From Cornus controversa (lineage: Eukaryota > Streptophyta > Magnoliopsida > Cornales > Cornaceae), in assembly GCA_026545225.1 (NCBI GenBank), contig CM048847.1, forward strand, positions 4,154,001 to 4,218,000: DNA of 64,000 bases, given 5' to 3'. The notes below the pieces were generated by a model. It saw nothing but the letters and a program-made list of their open reading frames with translations, was not told the DNA's origin and did no database searches. A program made the translations under genes and the position numbers. Shown one piece after another: positions 26,931-37,700 of this stretch; position 1 is the first letter of the stretch; each line of letters opens with the position of its first letter.

Positions 26931-27110
26931 CGGCTCCGGCGGCCCGATCAGCGGCGGCGAGGGCCGTTTCCGGCAATGGCGTCGGCGGCGACCGTAGTGT
27001 CCACGGTGGAGTTGCCCGGTGCGCGTAGTAGCTCGGTTCGGCCGAGCCGTTCGCGAAGGGGTCTTGCTCGCGGTGGGGCTTCGCCGGGGTGACGGCGCTT
27101 CGGCAGCGAG
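26930..27110 (+). other. GC-rich block inside the solo LTR
   Basis: Strikingly GC-rich (CGGCGGC, GGCGACC, CGGTTCGGCC) within an otherwise AT-rich LTR. A similar GC-rich block sits at the corresponding place of the other 4-kb LTR (about 55080-55470). It could be a transcribed leader or an old capture of host DNA. I see no recognisable coding sequence. Confidence 0.5.
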
Positions 27111-29169
27111 GGTGGTCGGCGGTGGTTGGTTCCGGCGACTCTAGCTGCAGCAGTGGGGATCGTTTTCAGCGGTGGTTTTCCGGCGTGGGTGTGGCTGGGA
27201 CCGTTCGGCTGTAGCGACTCAATTGGGTTCGATTTTGGCGCATTTGTTCTCAGCTTGGGTGTGGCTTCCGTGGGTTCTTGTTGGGTTTTTCGTGGCTGGT
27301 GGTGGCCGCGACAAGGCGGTGGCTGTTCGGTGGTTTTGGCTTGGGTTTGTGGAGCTCACGATAATTTCAGGCTGGATTAATTTGGGGCCTGTATATATGT
27401 GTGTATATATACATATATATATGTTGATTTGGAATCAGTTTGGGCAGCTTGTTGGGGTGGTTTGGCTTGGCCGTGAGGTGGCCGGGAATGGTTTGTTTGG
27501 GTGGTCTCGGTGTGGCCATTGTGGGCTGGCCGTGTGGACTGGTTTTGGATTGTTTGGCAGCGAGACGATGGCTCAGTTTGGGGCTATTTGGGTTCCTTGC
27601 TGGTAGGTTGTATTCAGAAGGGAATCTAGCTGGGTTTTCTTGATTGCTTGCTTCGTTTGGACAGCCGTGGTGGTTGGGTTGTGGGTGCTTGCTGCGGGTT
27701 CAGTTTGGACAGCTAGTAGTGGTCACGATTCGCGGTTGTTTGGGCCAAGAATGGCGGCCTCGTGGTTTTGGGTTAATCCAGATGTGGACTGAAATTAGTT
27801 ACGGGCTTGAATTCTACATGGGCTTGCACAAATAAATTGGACCAATTATGGAAATTAGAAAGGGCAAGGAAATGGTTCAGAGGATTGTCATGTGGGCTTT
27901 GACACAGGACTGGACCGGACCGGACTTGGTGGAGGCCGCTTTGCAAGCGCGGACTTGGCGAAAGCGGGACCTAAAGCAAGTTGATTCTTGCCTCTACCTC
28001 TTACGTACTTTTATTTACGTTGAGTAATTTACATATGTTATTAATTTAATCATATGTGGTATGTGTATATACATATATATATAGGTACTTATATATATGT
28101 GGGTATAGGTGGATGTTGTGCATACATGGGATATGAGAGGATATATATATGCGTGTGTATATATATATGTAAGTGTGGGTTTGGGAAGCGATAACATGTT
28201 AGATTAATCGCCTAATTGCATTGTGGTATGCATGTATGTATAGATTAAAGTCTATGGAATGTATGCTAAATAATACCTGTTTAGCTCTGTGTTGTCTTAT
28301 ATGCATATGCGGTTCTTATGCATGGTGTTCAGGATGTATATATATATATATATATATGTACGTGATTATATATATATATATATGGTTACAGTGGTAGAAA
28401 TGCATGCTAAGTTGAATGTAACTTATGGCGAGCATTTGAAAAGCATGAAATGTGCTAAGTGTTTAATATGTTTTTGATACATATGTGGGTGATGTAATAT
28501 ATATGTGTATATATATTGTGATTGGAATGCATGTTAGCTACTTGTAATGAATACATGCATTGAATGAGAGCATGACTGTATTTATGCTAGTGTAGGTGCA
28601 TATGTGATTTATATGCATGATTTGACATATACGTGATTACATGTGGGTTTACGGGAATGAAATGCATGCTATCTGTTTATAGAAAATGTATGCATGGGTT
28701 ATAGCATGATAAATACGTGCTAGGGTTGAAATTGTTGGCATATGTGATGTGTTATGCGGGTATTGAACATATATGTGCTATATGTGTTGGAATGTGATGA
28801 GAAGCATGGTAGATACTTCTTTTTAGTATTCATAAGCATGGGTTGAAGCATGAAAGTATTATGCCGTGTATATATGCATCCATATTGCATGTATAGGAGG
28901 GAAATGACACATATGTGGTTATATGTGAGTTTATGTGGAGATGAAGTGCATGCTATGTACTTTTAACTAGCTTAGGCATTGTGAGGCATGAACATTGAAA
29001 TGTTTAGTTATTATATGTTCGAAATGCATATATGGGGCCGTTGTGAGGAAACGGGGAAGTGTGGTTAAATCACCCAGAGTAGGTCAATACTCGGTCACGG
29101 TGAGGGCGTTCGAGCGGTTACGTCACCTTGGAGTAGGTAAATACTCGGTGACAGTGGTCTATCCACCTT

Positions 29170-29404
29170 GGAGTAGGTAAATACTCGGTGGCGGTGCTGA
29201 TATGGTCTAACCACCTTTAACCATTTAAGACTCGGTGACGGTGCTGATATGGTCTAATCATCTTGAGTCAAAATAAGCTCAGTGGCGGTGCTGATATGGT
29301 CTAACCACTTTGAGCCACCTAATACTCGGTGACGGTGCTGATATGGTCTAATCACCTTGAGTAAACGAATAATTGGTGACGGTGCTGATATGGTCTAATC
29401 ACCA
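29170..29404 (+). repeat. 47-bp tandem repeat in the solo LTR
   Basis: The word CTGATATGGTCTAA recurs at 29197, 29244, 29291, 29338 and 29385, exactly 47 bp apart, with degenerate copies further left (from about 29060). Each unit also contains ACTCGGTG(A/G)CGGTG variants. The reverse-complement array with the same period is at about 53180-53400. Confidence 0.9.
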
Positions 29405-30298
29405 ATGGGCAAACCAAAATATTGCCCCGGAAGTATGACGTTGGCGAAGTAGGTCAAGGTCATAGGATGGTTATCGGAGTTGTCCTAGGTCACATGATCC
29501 TCGGAGCGGGCCAATCATGTGGGGTATCGGATGAGGACCGAGAGTGAGAGTATGTGCAAGCTTTGATGCTTGTCTTATGTATCGGATTATGACCGTGGAA
29601 GGTGAAAAATACCTTTATGCTTATGTGTTTATCTGTTAAGCATGTGTTCCTGTTTAAATGCATCTTTATTGCATTTGTGATATGCTACTTGACGAGTAGG
29701 AGATGTGGTAGTTGATCTACATCGTTTATGTAAATGTGTTGATATATATATATATGTTCTATATACATATTGGTGCGGAATGTCTACTGTTTTCAAGCAT
29801 GTTGAAAATGAGTTCTAAACTTATGTGTTGGGGATTATGCATGTTCATATGTGCTAGAGTAGCCATATACATCATTGGTTCATGTATGCTAGGTAGAGCG
29901 TGGTCTTAAATATTATGATATATATTTAAGTGCATAAGTATATTTTTGAGAATATGTGAGGATCGACCTGCTGCAGCAGTGATAGTATGGTTCTACATAC
30001 CTTGTTGGGCCTTTGAGCTCACCCCCTCCCAGGTTTTGCAGGTATTGCTGGTTTTGGAGTCAGTTGGGGAAACTGATAGCACCGGTTACAGAGGTAGTGT
30101 TTAGATTACTTAGAATCTGATGTATGTCCAGAACATTGGATAGATAGACGTGTTACATTTGGATTAAATGTATGGAGAGGCTTATATTGATTCAGTCCCT
30201 TCAATTGTATTTATTCATGTGATGTATGTTTTTAATACGGACATTCAAGGACTGAGGCATGTATATTTATGATTGTTTATGCGTGTTGTAGAAATATT

Positions 30299-30378
30299 GG
30301 GGGGACACGGGCCCAGAAGTGTCCATTTTTATTGTTTAGATATAAATGCTGGGGGGACACGTGCCCAGAAGTGTCCAT
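30299..30378 (+). repeat. Paired direct repeat, each able to fold as a GGACAC/GTGTCC hairpin
   Basis: Two 28-bp copies at 30299-30326 and 30351-30378 share GGGGGGACACG and GCCCAGAAGTGTCCAT. Each has a 6-bp inverted arm pair (GGACAC...GTGTCC). The pair is conserved at 52193-52220 and 52245-52272 in the other element. Confidence 0.8.
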
Positions 30379-30554
30379 ATAAATTGTGAAGCAGGTATAT
30401 CATGCCAGGGGCTGATTATTTAGAATGGGTCATGCCCGATTTTCATAAAAATAATAGGAAATTGAATTGTATGATCAGGTGGAGGTTATGTCGTGAGGGT
30501 GATCTCACGGGGTTCACACCTCGGTTTCCGGGCCTCGGGAATCGGGGCGTGACA

Positions 30555-30559
30555 TCTTT
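30555..30559. repeat. Target-site duplication, right side of solo LTR
   Basis: TCTTT, matching 26475-26479. After it the gypsy LTR resumes with CAACCCCAAGG. Confidence 0.95.
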
Positions 30560-31748
30560 CAACCCCAAGGGGATATTTTCCCCCTCTCTTTCCCATGAGT
30601 CATTTCCGAGAATTCACTACAACACACAAGATATACCATGTCTTGCACATACATTCACACGTTTTAATGCATTGCACCCAATACATGCCTATGTTCATTC
30701 TAGCATGTCATACAATAATTATATGAACATATACATAAGTTTAACCCCCAAATTAGGTTTTCATCATTTTTCTCCAAAAATCCCATATATGTATCACATA
30801 CCACATTTTGCATATATGAGCAATTAAAGTAATATAAGGCATTTACCAACCATTTCTAGTCAAGAGAAACATATGTATATCAATATAGAACAAGGATATC
30901 AACTTAGAAAATTTATACCTCATATATCATATAAAAAAAAACATTTATTTTATGCTAGTGAATGAAATTAAACTTGAAATTAGAAGACACAACACCCACC
31001 CCCTACCTCAATAGCTATAGTTTCAAGCTATCCCAAACTTTCACAAATCTCAAAGTTGTCTACTTGCGATTTTGTTCGGTTCAAAGCAAAGCCCTTATCA
31101 CGTAGAACACACTTCTCTTCTTTGACACCGCCCGAATCCAAGCCGAAGACCCTCAAAATCTAGAGAGAAGTAGATCACAAAATCTTCCACCGGACCAAAA
31201 TGCTCCAAATCAACTTTTCAATCCATAGAGATCGTAGAGAATGTCGAGATGAACAACATTCATGTTCAAAACTTCTTCCAAATCCAAGCCTAAGCTAGAG
31301 ATATTCTAGAGAGAAGGTAGAGCTTACAAGAGGGAGATGTAGAGAGAGAAAGGAGAAGACAAATGAGAAATCTGATTTTCTCCACTAAATGCCTATACAT
31401 ATCATATATCTATCTTTTTCTTGCAAGACTAGTCAACTTTTGCAACTAAGTCCCTAAACCCTCTTAATAATGCTCCTTGTTACAAGATATTTTCTCATAA
31501 TTACATACTAACATAATCTTCTCTCTTCTTTTCACTTGAGTCCTTAAAAATAATATCACAATGACCCGACCTCTACTTAGAGAGCCCGAACACACCCTTC
31601 AGGTCACCCGACCCATCCGGGGTCCCACGCTCGTACCAAAACACGTGAAAAATCTTATAACCCAAAATTACACATGCTTAAGAGAATTTTCATGCTAAAT
31701 CATATTTAACACAAAACTAAATAAAAAAAAATTACTCGGGACTCTACA

Positions 31749-31752
31749 CATG
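31749..31752. repeat. Target-site duplication, right side of gypsy element
   Basis: CATG, matching 17186-17189, after which the satellite resumes with AGTGCAGCAAGG. Confidence 0.85.
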
Positions 31753-34700
31753 AGTGCAGCAAGGAATTACTATTTTTGATTCAGGATGTCCTGATGGTTG
31801 AATTTGGCATAAAGCAATGTATAATTCTAAGTATGGCACGATTTCACGTGGATTGGACTTTTCGAATCAGGACAAGTAAAACGAAACAAGTTCGAAACCG
31901 TTGTTGTCATTCTCTATTTTTCTGAACATCCAGATGGTCAATTCTAGCACAAAGCGCCATACGGTTGTCGTCATGCCTGATTATTACAAGCAATTGTTCT
32001 TTTCGACTCAGAACAACTCAAACAAACATGGATGAAGATCGGAACGACATGCTCGTCGTTTCTTTGGGACGCTTTGATAGTTTCATTTAAAAAAATGCAG
32101 CGTACGATTAGTATTATGGCACAACTTCTCTTGGAATGCGGTTTTCGAATCAAAACAACTCAAATGAAACAAGTTTAAAATGGTCGGTAGCATGCTAATT
32201 GTTTCCTTTAGATGTCCAAACGGTCGAACTTGGAACGAAGCACCATACGGTTGTGATGAAGATCGGATTGACATGTTCGTCACTTCTTTTGGATGCTTTG
32301 ATGGTCTAATTTGGAAAAAAGAAACTTACGATTCTGATTATGGCACGACTTCTCAAGGAATAGGTTTTTGAATCAGAACAACTCAAACTAAACTTGTTTA
32401 AACTCCTCGGTAGCTTGGCAATTGTTTCTTTTACTTTTCCAGATGGTTGAAGTTGGCATAGAGCACCATACGGTTGTGATCGTTCATGAGTGCAGCAAGG
32501 AATTACTATTTTTGATTCAGGATGTCCTGATGGTTGAATTTGGCATAAAGCAATGTATAATTCTAAGTATGGCACGATTTCACGTGGATTGGACTTTTCG
32601 AATCAGGACAAGTAAAACGAAACAAGTTCGAAACCGTTGTTGTCATTCTCTATTTTTCTGAACATCCAGATGGTCAATTCTAGCACAAAGCGCCATACGG
32701 TTGTCGTCATGCCTGATTATTACAAGCAATTGTTCTTTTCGACTCAGAACAACTCAAACAAACATGGATGAAGATCGGATCGACATGCTCGTCGTTTCTT
32801 TGGGACGCTTTGATGGTTTCATTTAGAAAAAAGTAGCCTACGATTAGTATTATGGCACAACTTCTCTTGGAATGCGGTTTTTGAATCAAAACAACTCAAA
32901 TAAACAAGTTTAAAATGGTCGGTAGCTTGCTAATTGTTTCCTTTAGATGTCCAAACGGTCGAACTTGGAACGAAGCACCATACGGTTGTGATGAAGATCG
33001 GATTAACATGTTCGTCCTTTCTTTTGGATGCTTTGATGGTCTAATTTGGAAAAAAGAAACTTACGATTCTGATTATGGCACGACTTCTCAAGGAATAGGT
33101 TTTTGAATCAGACCAACTCAAACTAAACTTGTTTAAAATCCTCGGTAGCTTGGGAATTGTTTCTTTTACTTTTCCGGATGGTTGAAGTTGGCATAGAGCA
33201 CCATACGGTTGTGATCATTCATGAGTGCAGCAAGGAATTACTATTTTTAATTCAGGATGTCCTGATGGTTGAATTTGGCATAAAGCAATGTATAATTCTA
33301 AGTATGGCACGATTTCACGTGGATTGGACTTTTCGAATCAGGACAAGGAAAACGAAACAAGTTCGAAACCGTTGTTGTCATTCTCTATTTTTTTGAACAT
33401 CCAGATGGTCAATTCTAGCACAAAGCGCCATACGGTTGTCGTCATGCCTGATTATTACAAGCAATTGTTCTTTTCGACTCAGAACAACTCAAACAAACAT
33501 GGATGAAGATCGGAACGACATGCTCGTCGTTTCTTTGGGACGCTTTGATAGTTTCATTTAAAAAAATGCAGCGTACGATTAGTATTATGGCACAACTTCT
33601 CTTGGAATGCGGTTTTCGAATCAAAACAACTCAAATGAAACAAGTTTAAAATGGTCGGTAGCTTGCTAATTGTTTCCTTTAGATGTCCAAACGGTCGAAC
33701 TTGGAACGAAGCACCATACGGTTGTGATGAAGATCGGATTGACATGTTCGTCACTTCTTTTGGATGCTTTGATGGTCTAATTTGGAAAAAAGAAACTTAC
33801 GATTCTGATTATGGCACGACTTCTCAAGGAATAGGTTTTTGAATCAGAACAACTCAAACTAAACTTGGTTAAAATCCTCGGTAGCTTGGGAATTGTTTCT
33901 TTTACTTTTCCAGATGGTTGAAGTTGGCATAGAGCACCATACGGTTGTGATCATTCATGAGTGCAGCAAGGAATTACTATTTTTGATTCAGGATGTCCTG
34001 ATGGTTGAATTTGGCATAAAGCAATGTATAATTCTAAGTATGGCACGATTTCACGTGGATTGGACTTTTCGAATCAGGACAAGTAAAACGAAACAAGTTC
34101 GAAACCGTTGTTGTCATTCTCTATTTTTCTGAACATCCAGATGGTCAATTCTAGCACAAAGCGCCATACGGTTGTCGTCATGCCAAATTATTACAAGCAA
34201 TTGTTCTTTTCGACTCAAAACAACTCAAACAAACATGGATGAAGATCGGATCGACATGCTCGTCGTTTCTTTGGGACGCTTTGATGGTTTCATTTAGAAA
34301 AAAGTAGCGTACGATTAGTATTATAGCACAACTTCTCTTGTAATGCGGTTTTCGAATCAAAACAACTCAAATAAACAAGTTTAAAATGGTCGGTAGCTTG
34401 CTAATTGTTTCCTTTAGATGTCCAAACGGTCGAACTTGGAACGAAGCACCATACGGTTGTGATGAAGATCGGATTAACATATTCGTCATTTCTTTTGGAT
34501 GCTTTGATGGTCTAATTTGGAAAAAAGAAACTTACGATTCTGATTATGGCACGACTTCTCAAGGAATAGGTTTTTGAATCAGAACAATTCAAACTAAACT
34601 TGTTTAAAATCCTCGGTAGCTTGGGAATTGTTTCTTTTACTTTTCCAGATGGTTGAAGTTGGCATAGAGCACCATACGGTTGTGATCATTCATGAGTGCA

Positions 34701-37700
34701 GCAAGGAATTACTATTTTTGATTCAATATGTCCTGATGGTTGAATTTGGCATAAAGCAATGTATAATTCTAAGTATGGCACGATTTCACGTGGATTGGAC
34801 TTTTCGAATCAGGACAAGGAAAACGAAACAAGTTCGAAACCGTTGTTGTCATTCTCTATTTTTCTGAACATCCAGATGGTCAATTCTAGCACAAAGCGCC
34901 AGACGGTTGTCGTCATGCCTGATTATTACAAGCAATTGTTCTTTTCGACTCAGAACAACTCAAACAAACTTGGATGAAGATCGGATCGACATGCTCGTCG
35001 TTTCTTTGGGACGCTTTGATAGTTTCATTTAAAAAAATGCAGCGTACGATTAGTATTATGGCACAACTTCTCTTGGAATGCGGTTTTCGAATCAAAACAA
35101 CTCAAATGAAACAAGTTTAAAATGGTCGGTAGCTTGCTAATTGTTTCCTTTAGATGTCCAAACGGTCGAACTTGGAACGAAGCACCAAACGGTTGTGATG
35201 AAGATCGGATTGACATGTTTGTCACTTCTTTTGGATTCTTTGATGGTCTAATTTGGAAAGAAGAAACTTACGATTCTGATTATGGCACGACTTCTCAAGG
35301 TATAGGTTTTTGAATCAGAACAACTCAAACTAAACTTGTTTAAAATCCTCGGTAGCTTGGGAATTGTTTCTTTTACTTTTTCAGATGGTTGAATTTTGCA
35401 TAGAACACCATACGGTTGTGATCATTCATGAGTGCAGCAAGGAATTACTATTTTTGATTCAGGATGTCCTGATGGTTGAATTTGGCATAAAGCAATGTAT
35501 AATTCTAAGTATGGCACGATTTCACGTGGATTGGACTTTTCGAATCAGGACAAGTAAAACGAAACAAGTTCGAAACCGTTGTTGTCATTCTCTATTTTTC
35601 TGAACATCCAGATGGTCAATTCTAGCACAAAGCGCCATACGGTTGTCGTCATGCCTGATTATTACAAGCAATTGTTCTTTTCGACTCAGAACAACTCAAA
35701 CAAACATGGATGAAGATCGGAACGACATGCTCGTCGTTTCTTTGGGACGCTTTGATAGTTTCATTTAAAAAAATGCAGCGTACGATTAGTATTATGGCAC
35801 AACTTCTCTTGGAATGCGGTTTTCGAATCAAAACAACTCAAATGAAACAAGTTTAAAATGGTCGGTAGCTTGCTAATTGTTTCCTTTAGATGTCCAAACG
35901 GTCGAACTTGGAACGAAGCACCATACGGTTGTGATGAAGATCAGATTGACATGTTCGTCACTTCTTTTGGATGCTTTGATGGTCTAATTTGGAAAAAGAA
36001 ACTTACGATTCTGATTATGGCACGACTTCTCAAGGAATAGGTTTTTGAATCAGAATAACTCAAACTAAACTTGTTTAAAATCCTCGGTAGCTTGGGAATT
36101 GTTTCTTTTACTTTTCCAGATGGTTGAAGTTGGCATAGAGCACCATACGGTGGTGATCATTCATGAGTGCAGCAAGGAATTACTATTTTTGATTCAGGAT
36201 GTCCTGATGGTTGAATTATGCATAAAGCAATGTATAATTCTAAGTATGGCACGATTTCACGTGGATTGGACTTTTCGAATCAGGACAAGGAAAACGAAAC
36301 AAGTTCGAAACCGTTGTTGTCATTCTCTATTTTTCTGAACATCCAGATGGTTAATTCTAGCACAAAGCGCCATACGGTTGTCGTCATGCCTGATTATTAC
36401 AAGCAATTGTTCTTTTCGACTCAGAACAACTCAAACAAACATGGATGAAGATCGGAACGACATGCTCATCGTTTCTTTGGGACGCTTTGATAGTTTCATT
36501 TAAAAAAATGCAACGTACGATTAGTATTATGGCACAACTTCTCTTGGAATGCGGTTTTCGAATCAAAACAACTCAAATGAAACAAGTTTAAAATGGTCGG
36601 TAGCTTGCTAATTGTTTCCTTTAGATGTCCAAACGGTCGAACTTGGAACGAAGCACCATACGGTTGTGATGAAGATCGGATTGACATGTTCGTCACTTAT
36701 TTTGGATGCTTTGATGGTCTAATTTGGAAAAAAGAAACTTACGATTCTGATTATGGCACGACTTCTCAAGGAATAGGTTTTTGAATCAGAACAACTCAAA
36801 CTAAACTTGGTTAAAATCCTCGGTAGCTTGGGAATTGTTTCTTTTACTTTTCCAGATGGTTGAAGTTGGCATAGAGCACCATACGGTTGTGATCATTCAT
36901 GAGTGCAGCAAGGAATTACTATTTTTGATTCAGGATGTCCTGATGGTTGAATTTGGCATAAAGCAATGTATAATTCTAAGTATGGCACGATTTCACGTGG
37001 ATTGGACTTTTCGAATCAGGACAAGTAAAACGAAACAAGTTCGAAACCGTTGTTGTCATTCTCTATTTTTCTGAACATCCAGATGGTCAATTCTAGCACA
37101 AAGCGCCATACGGTTGTCGTCATGCCTGATTATTACAAGCAATTGTTCTTTTCGACTCAGAACAACTCAAACAAACATGGATGAAGATCGGATCGACATG
37201 CTCGTCGTTTCTTTGGGACGCTTTGATGGTTTCATTTAGAAAAAAGTAGCGTACGATTAGTATTATGGCACAACTTCTCTTGTAATGCGGTTTTCGAATC
37301 AAAACAACTCAAATAAACAAGTTTAAAATGGTCGGTAGCTTGCTAATTGTTTCCTTTAGATGTCCAAACGGTCGAACTTGGAACGAAGCACCATACGGTT
37401 GTGATGAAGATCAGATTGACATGTTCGTCACTTCTTTTGGATGCTTTGATGGTCTAATTTGGAAAAAGAAACTTACGATTCTGATTATGGCACGACTTCT
37501 CAAGGAATAGGTTTTTGAATCAGAATAACTCAAACTAAACTTGTTTAAAATCCTCGGTAGCTTGGGAATTGTTTCTTTTACTTTTCCAGATGGTTGAAGT
37601 TGGCATAGAGCACCATACGGTGGTGATCATTCATGAGTGCAGCAAGGAATTACTATTTTTGATTCAGGATGTCCTGATGGTTGAATTATGCATAAAGCAA

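Larger units (their letters stand above)
26480..30554 (+). mobile_element. Solo LTR (4075 bp) of a second, large-LTR gypsy family, nested in the gypsy 5' LTR
   Basis: Begins TGTAAAGACCGG and ends GGGGCGTGACA, flanked by a perfect TCTTT duplication, with no internal region. It is a recognisable relative of the LTR at 52015-56037 in the opposite orientation, sharing its start, purine-rich leader, 47-bp tandem repeats, paired hairpins and end. Its orientation is opposite to the host gypsy. The end sequence resembles that of the host gypsy LTR, so both probably belong to related chromovirus lineages. No convincing protein is encoded. The open frames at 26748-27092 and 27126-27606 lie in low-complexity or GC-rich LTR sequence. 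Confidence 0.92.
17190..31748 (-). mobile_element. Ty3/gypsy LTR retrotransposon, Tekay/Del-type chromovirus, with nested solo LTR
   Basis: Complete minus-strand element inserted in a satellite monomer. In element order it has a 5' LTR (31748-24914, interrupted), an Met-type primer-binding site, a leader of about 290 bp, one Gag-Pol frame, a purine tract and a 3' LTR (19944-17190). LTRs begin TGTAGAGTCC and end GGGGCGTGACA on the minus strand. Without the 4075-bp nested solo LTR and its 5-bp duplication the element would be about 10.5 kb. Assignment to the Tekay/Del clade is from the [10 protein letters not shown] gag start, the paired zinc knuckles, the Met primer site and the chromodomain-like C terminus. 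This is family knowledge, not a database result. The coding frame is intact and the LTRs differ at about nine positions, so the insertion is young. Confidence 0.95.
24914..31748 (-). repeat. Gypsy 5' LTR, interrupted by a solo LTR
   Basis: Two parts, 24914-26479 (1566 bp) and 30560-31748 (1189 bp), total exactly 2755 bp and match the 3' LTR. In element orientation the insertion lies about 1190 bp into the LTR. Differences from the other LTR that I can see include CCGCGGG/CCGCCGG near the start, TTCTGAA/TTCTTAA, AACTCAAT/AACTTAAT, CATTGCTC/CATTACTC, TTCGCACG/TTCACACG, AGTATAAC/AGTTTAAC, AATTGAAG/AATTAAAG, CACTGGAG/CACTTGAG and CTTCGGGT/CTTCAGGT. Confidence 0.94.

Noticed and set aside
26748..27092. 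114-codon frame rich in Lys, Arg and Glu in the solo LTR
   Set aside because: Composition comes from the A/G low-complexity tract, and no equivalent protein is kept in the other LTR of the family.
17190..31748. Assembly artefact joining unrelated repeats
   Set aside because: Satellite phase is kept across both insertion sites (736 and 735 bp after subtraction), target duplications are present, and the two LTRs have equal length, so the nesting is coherent.
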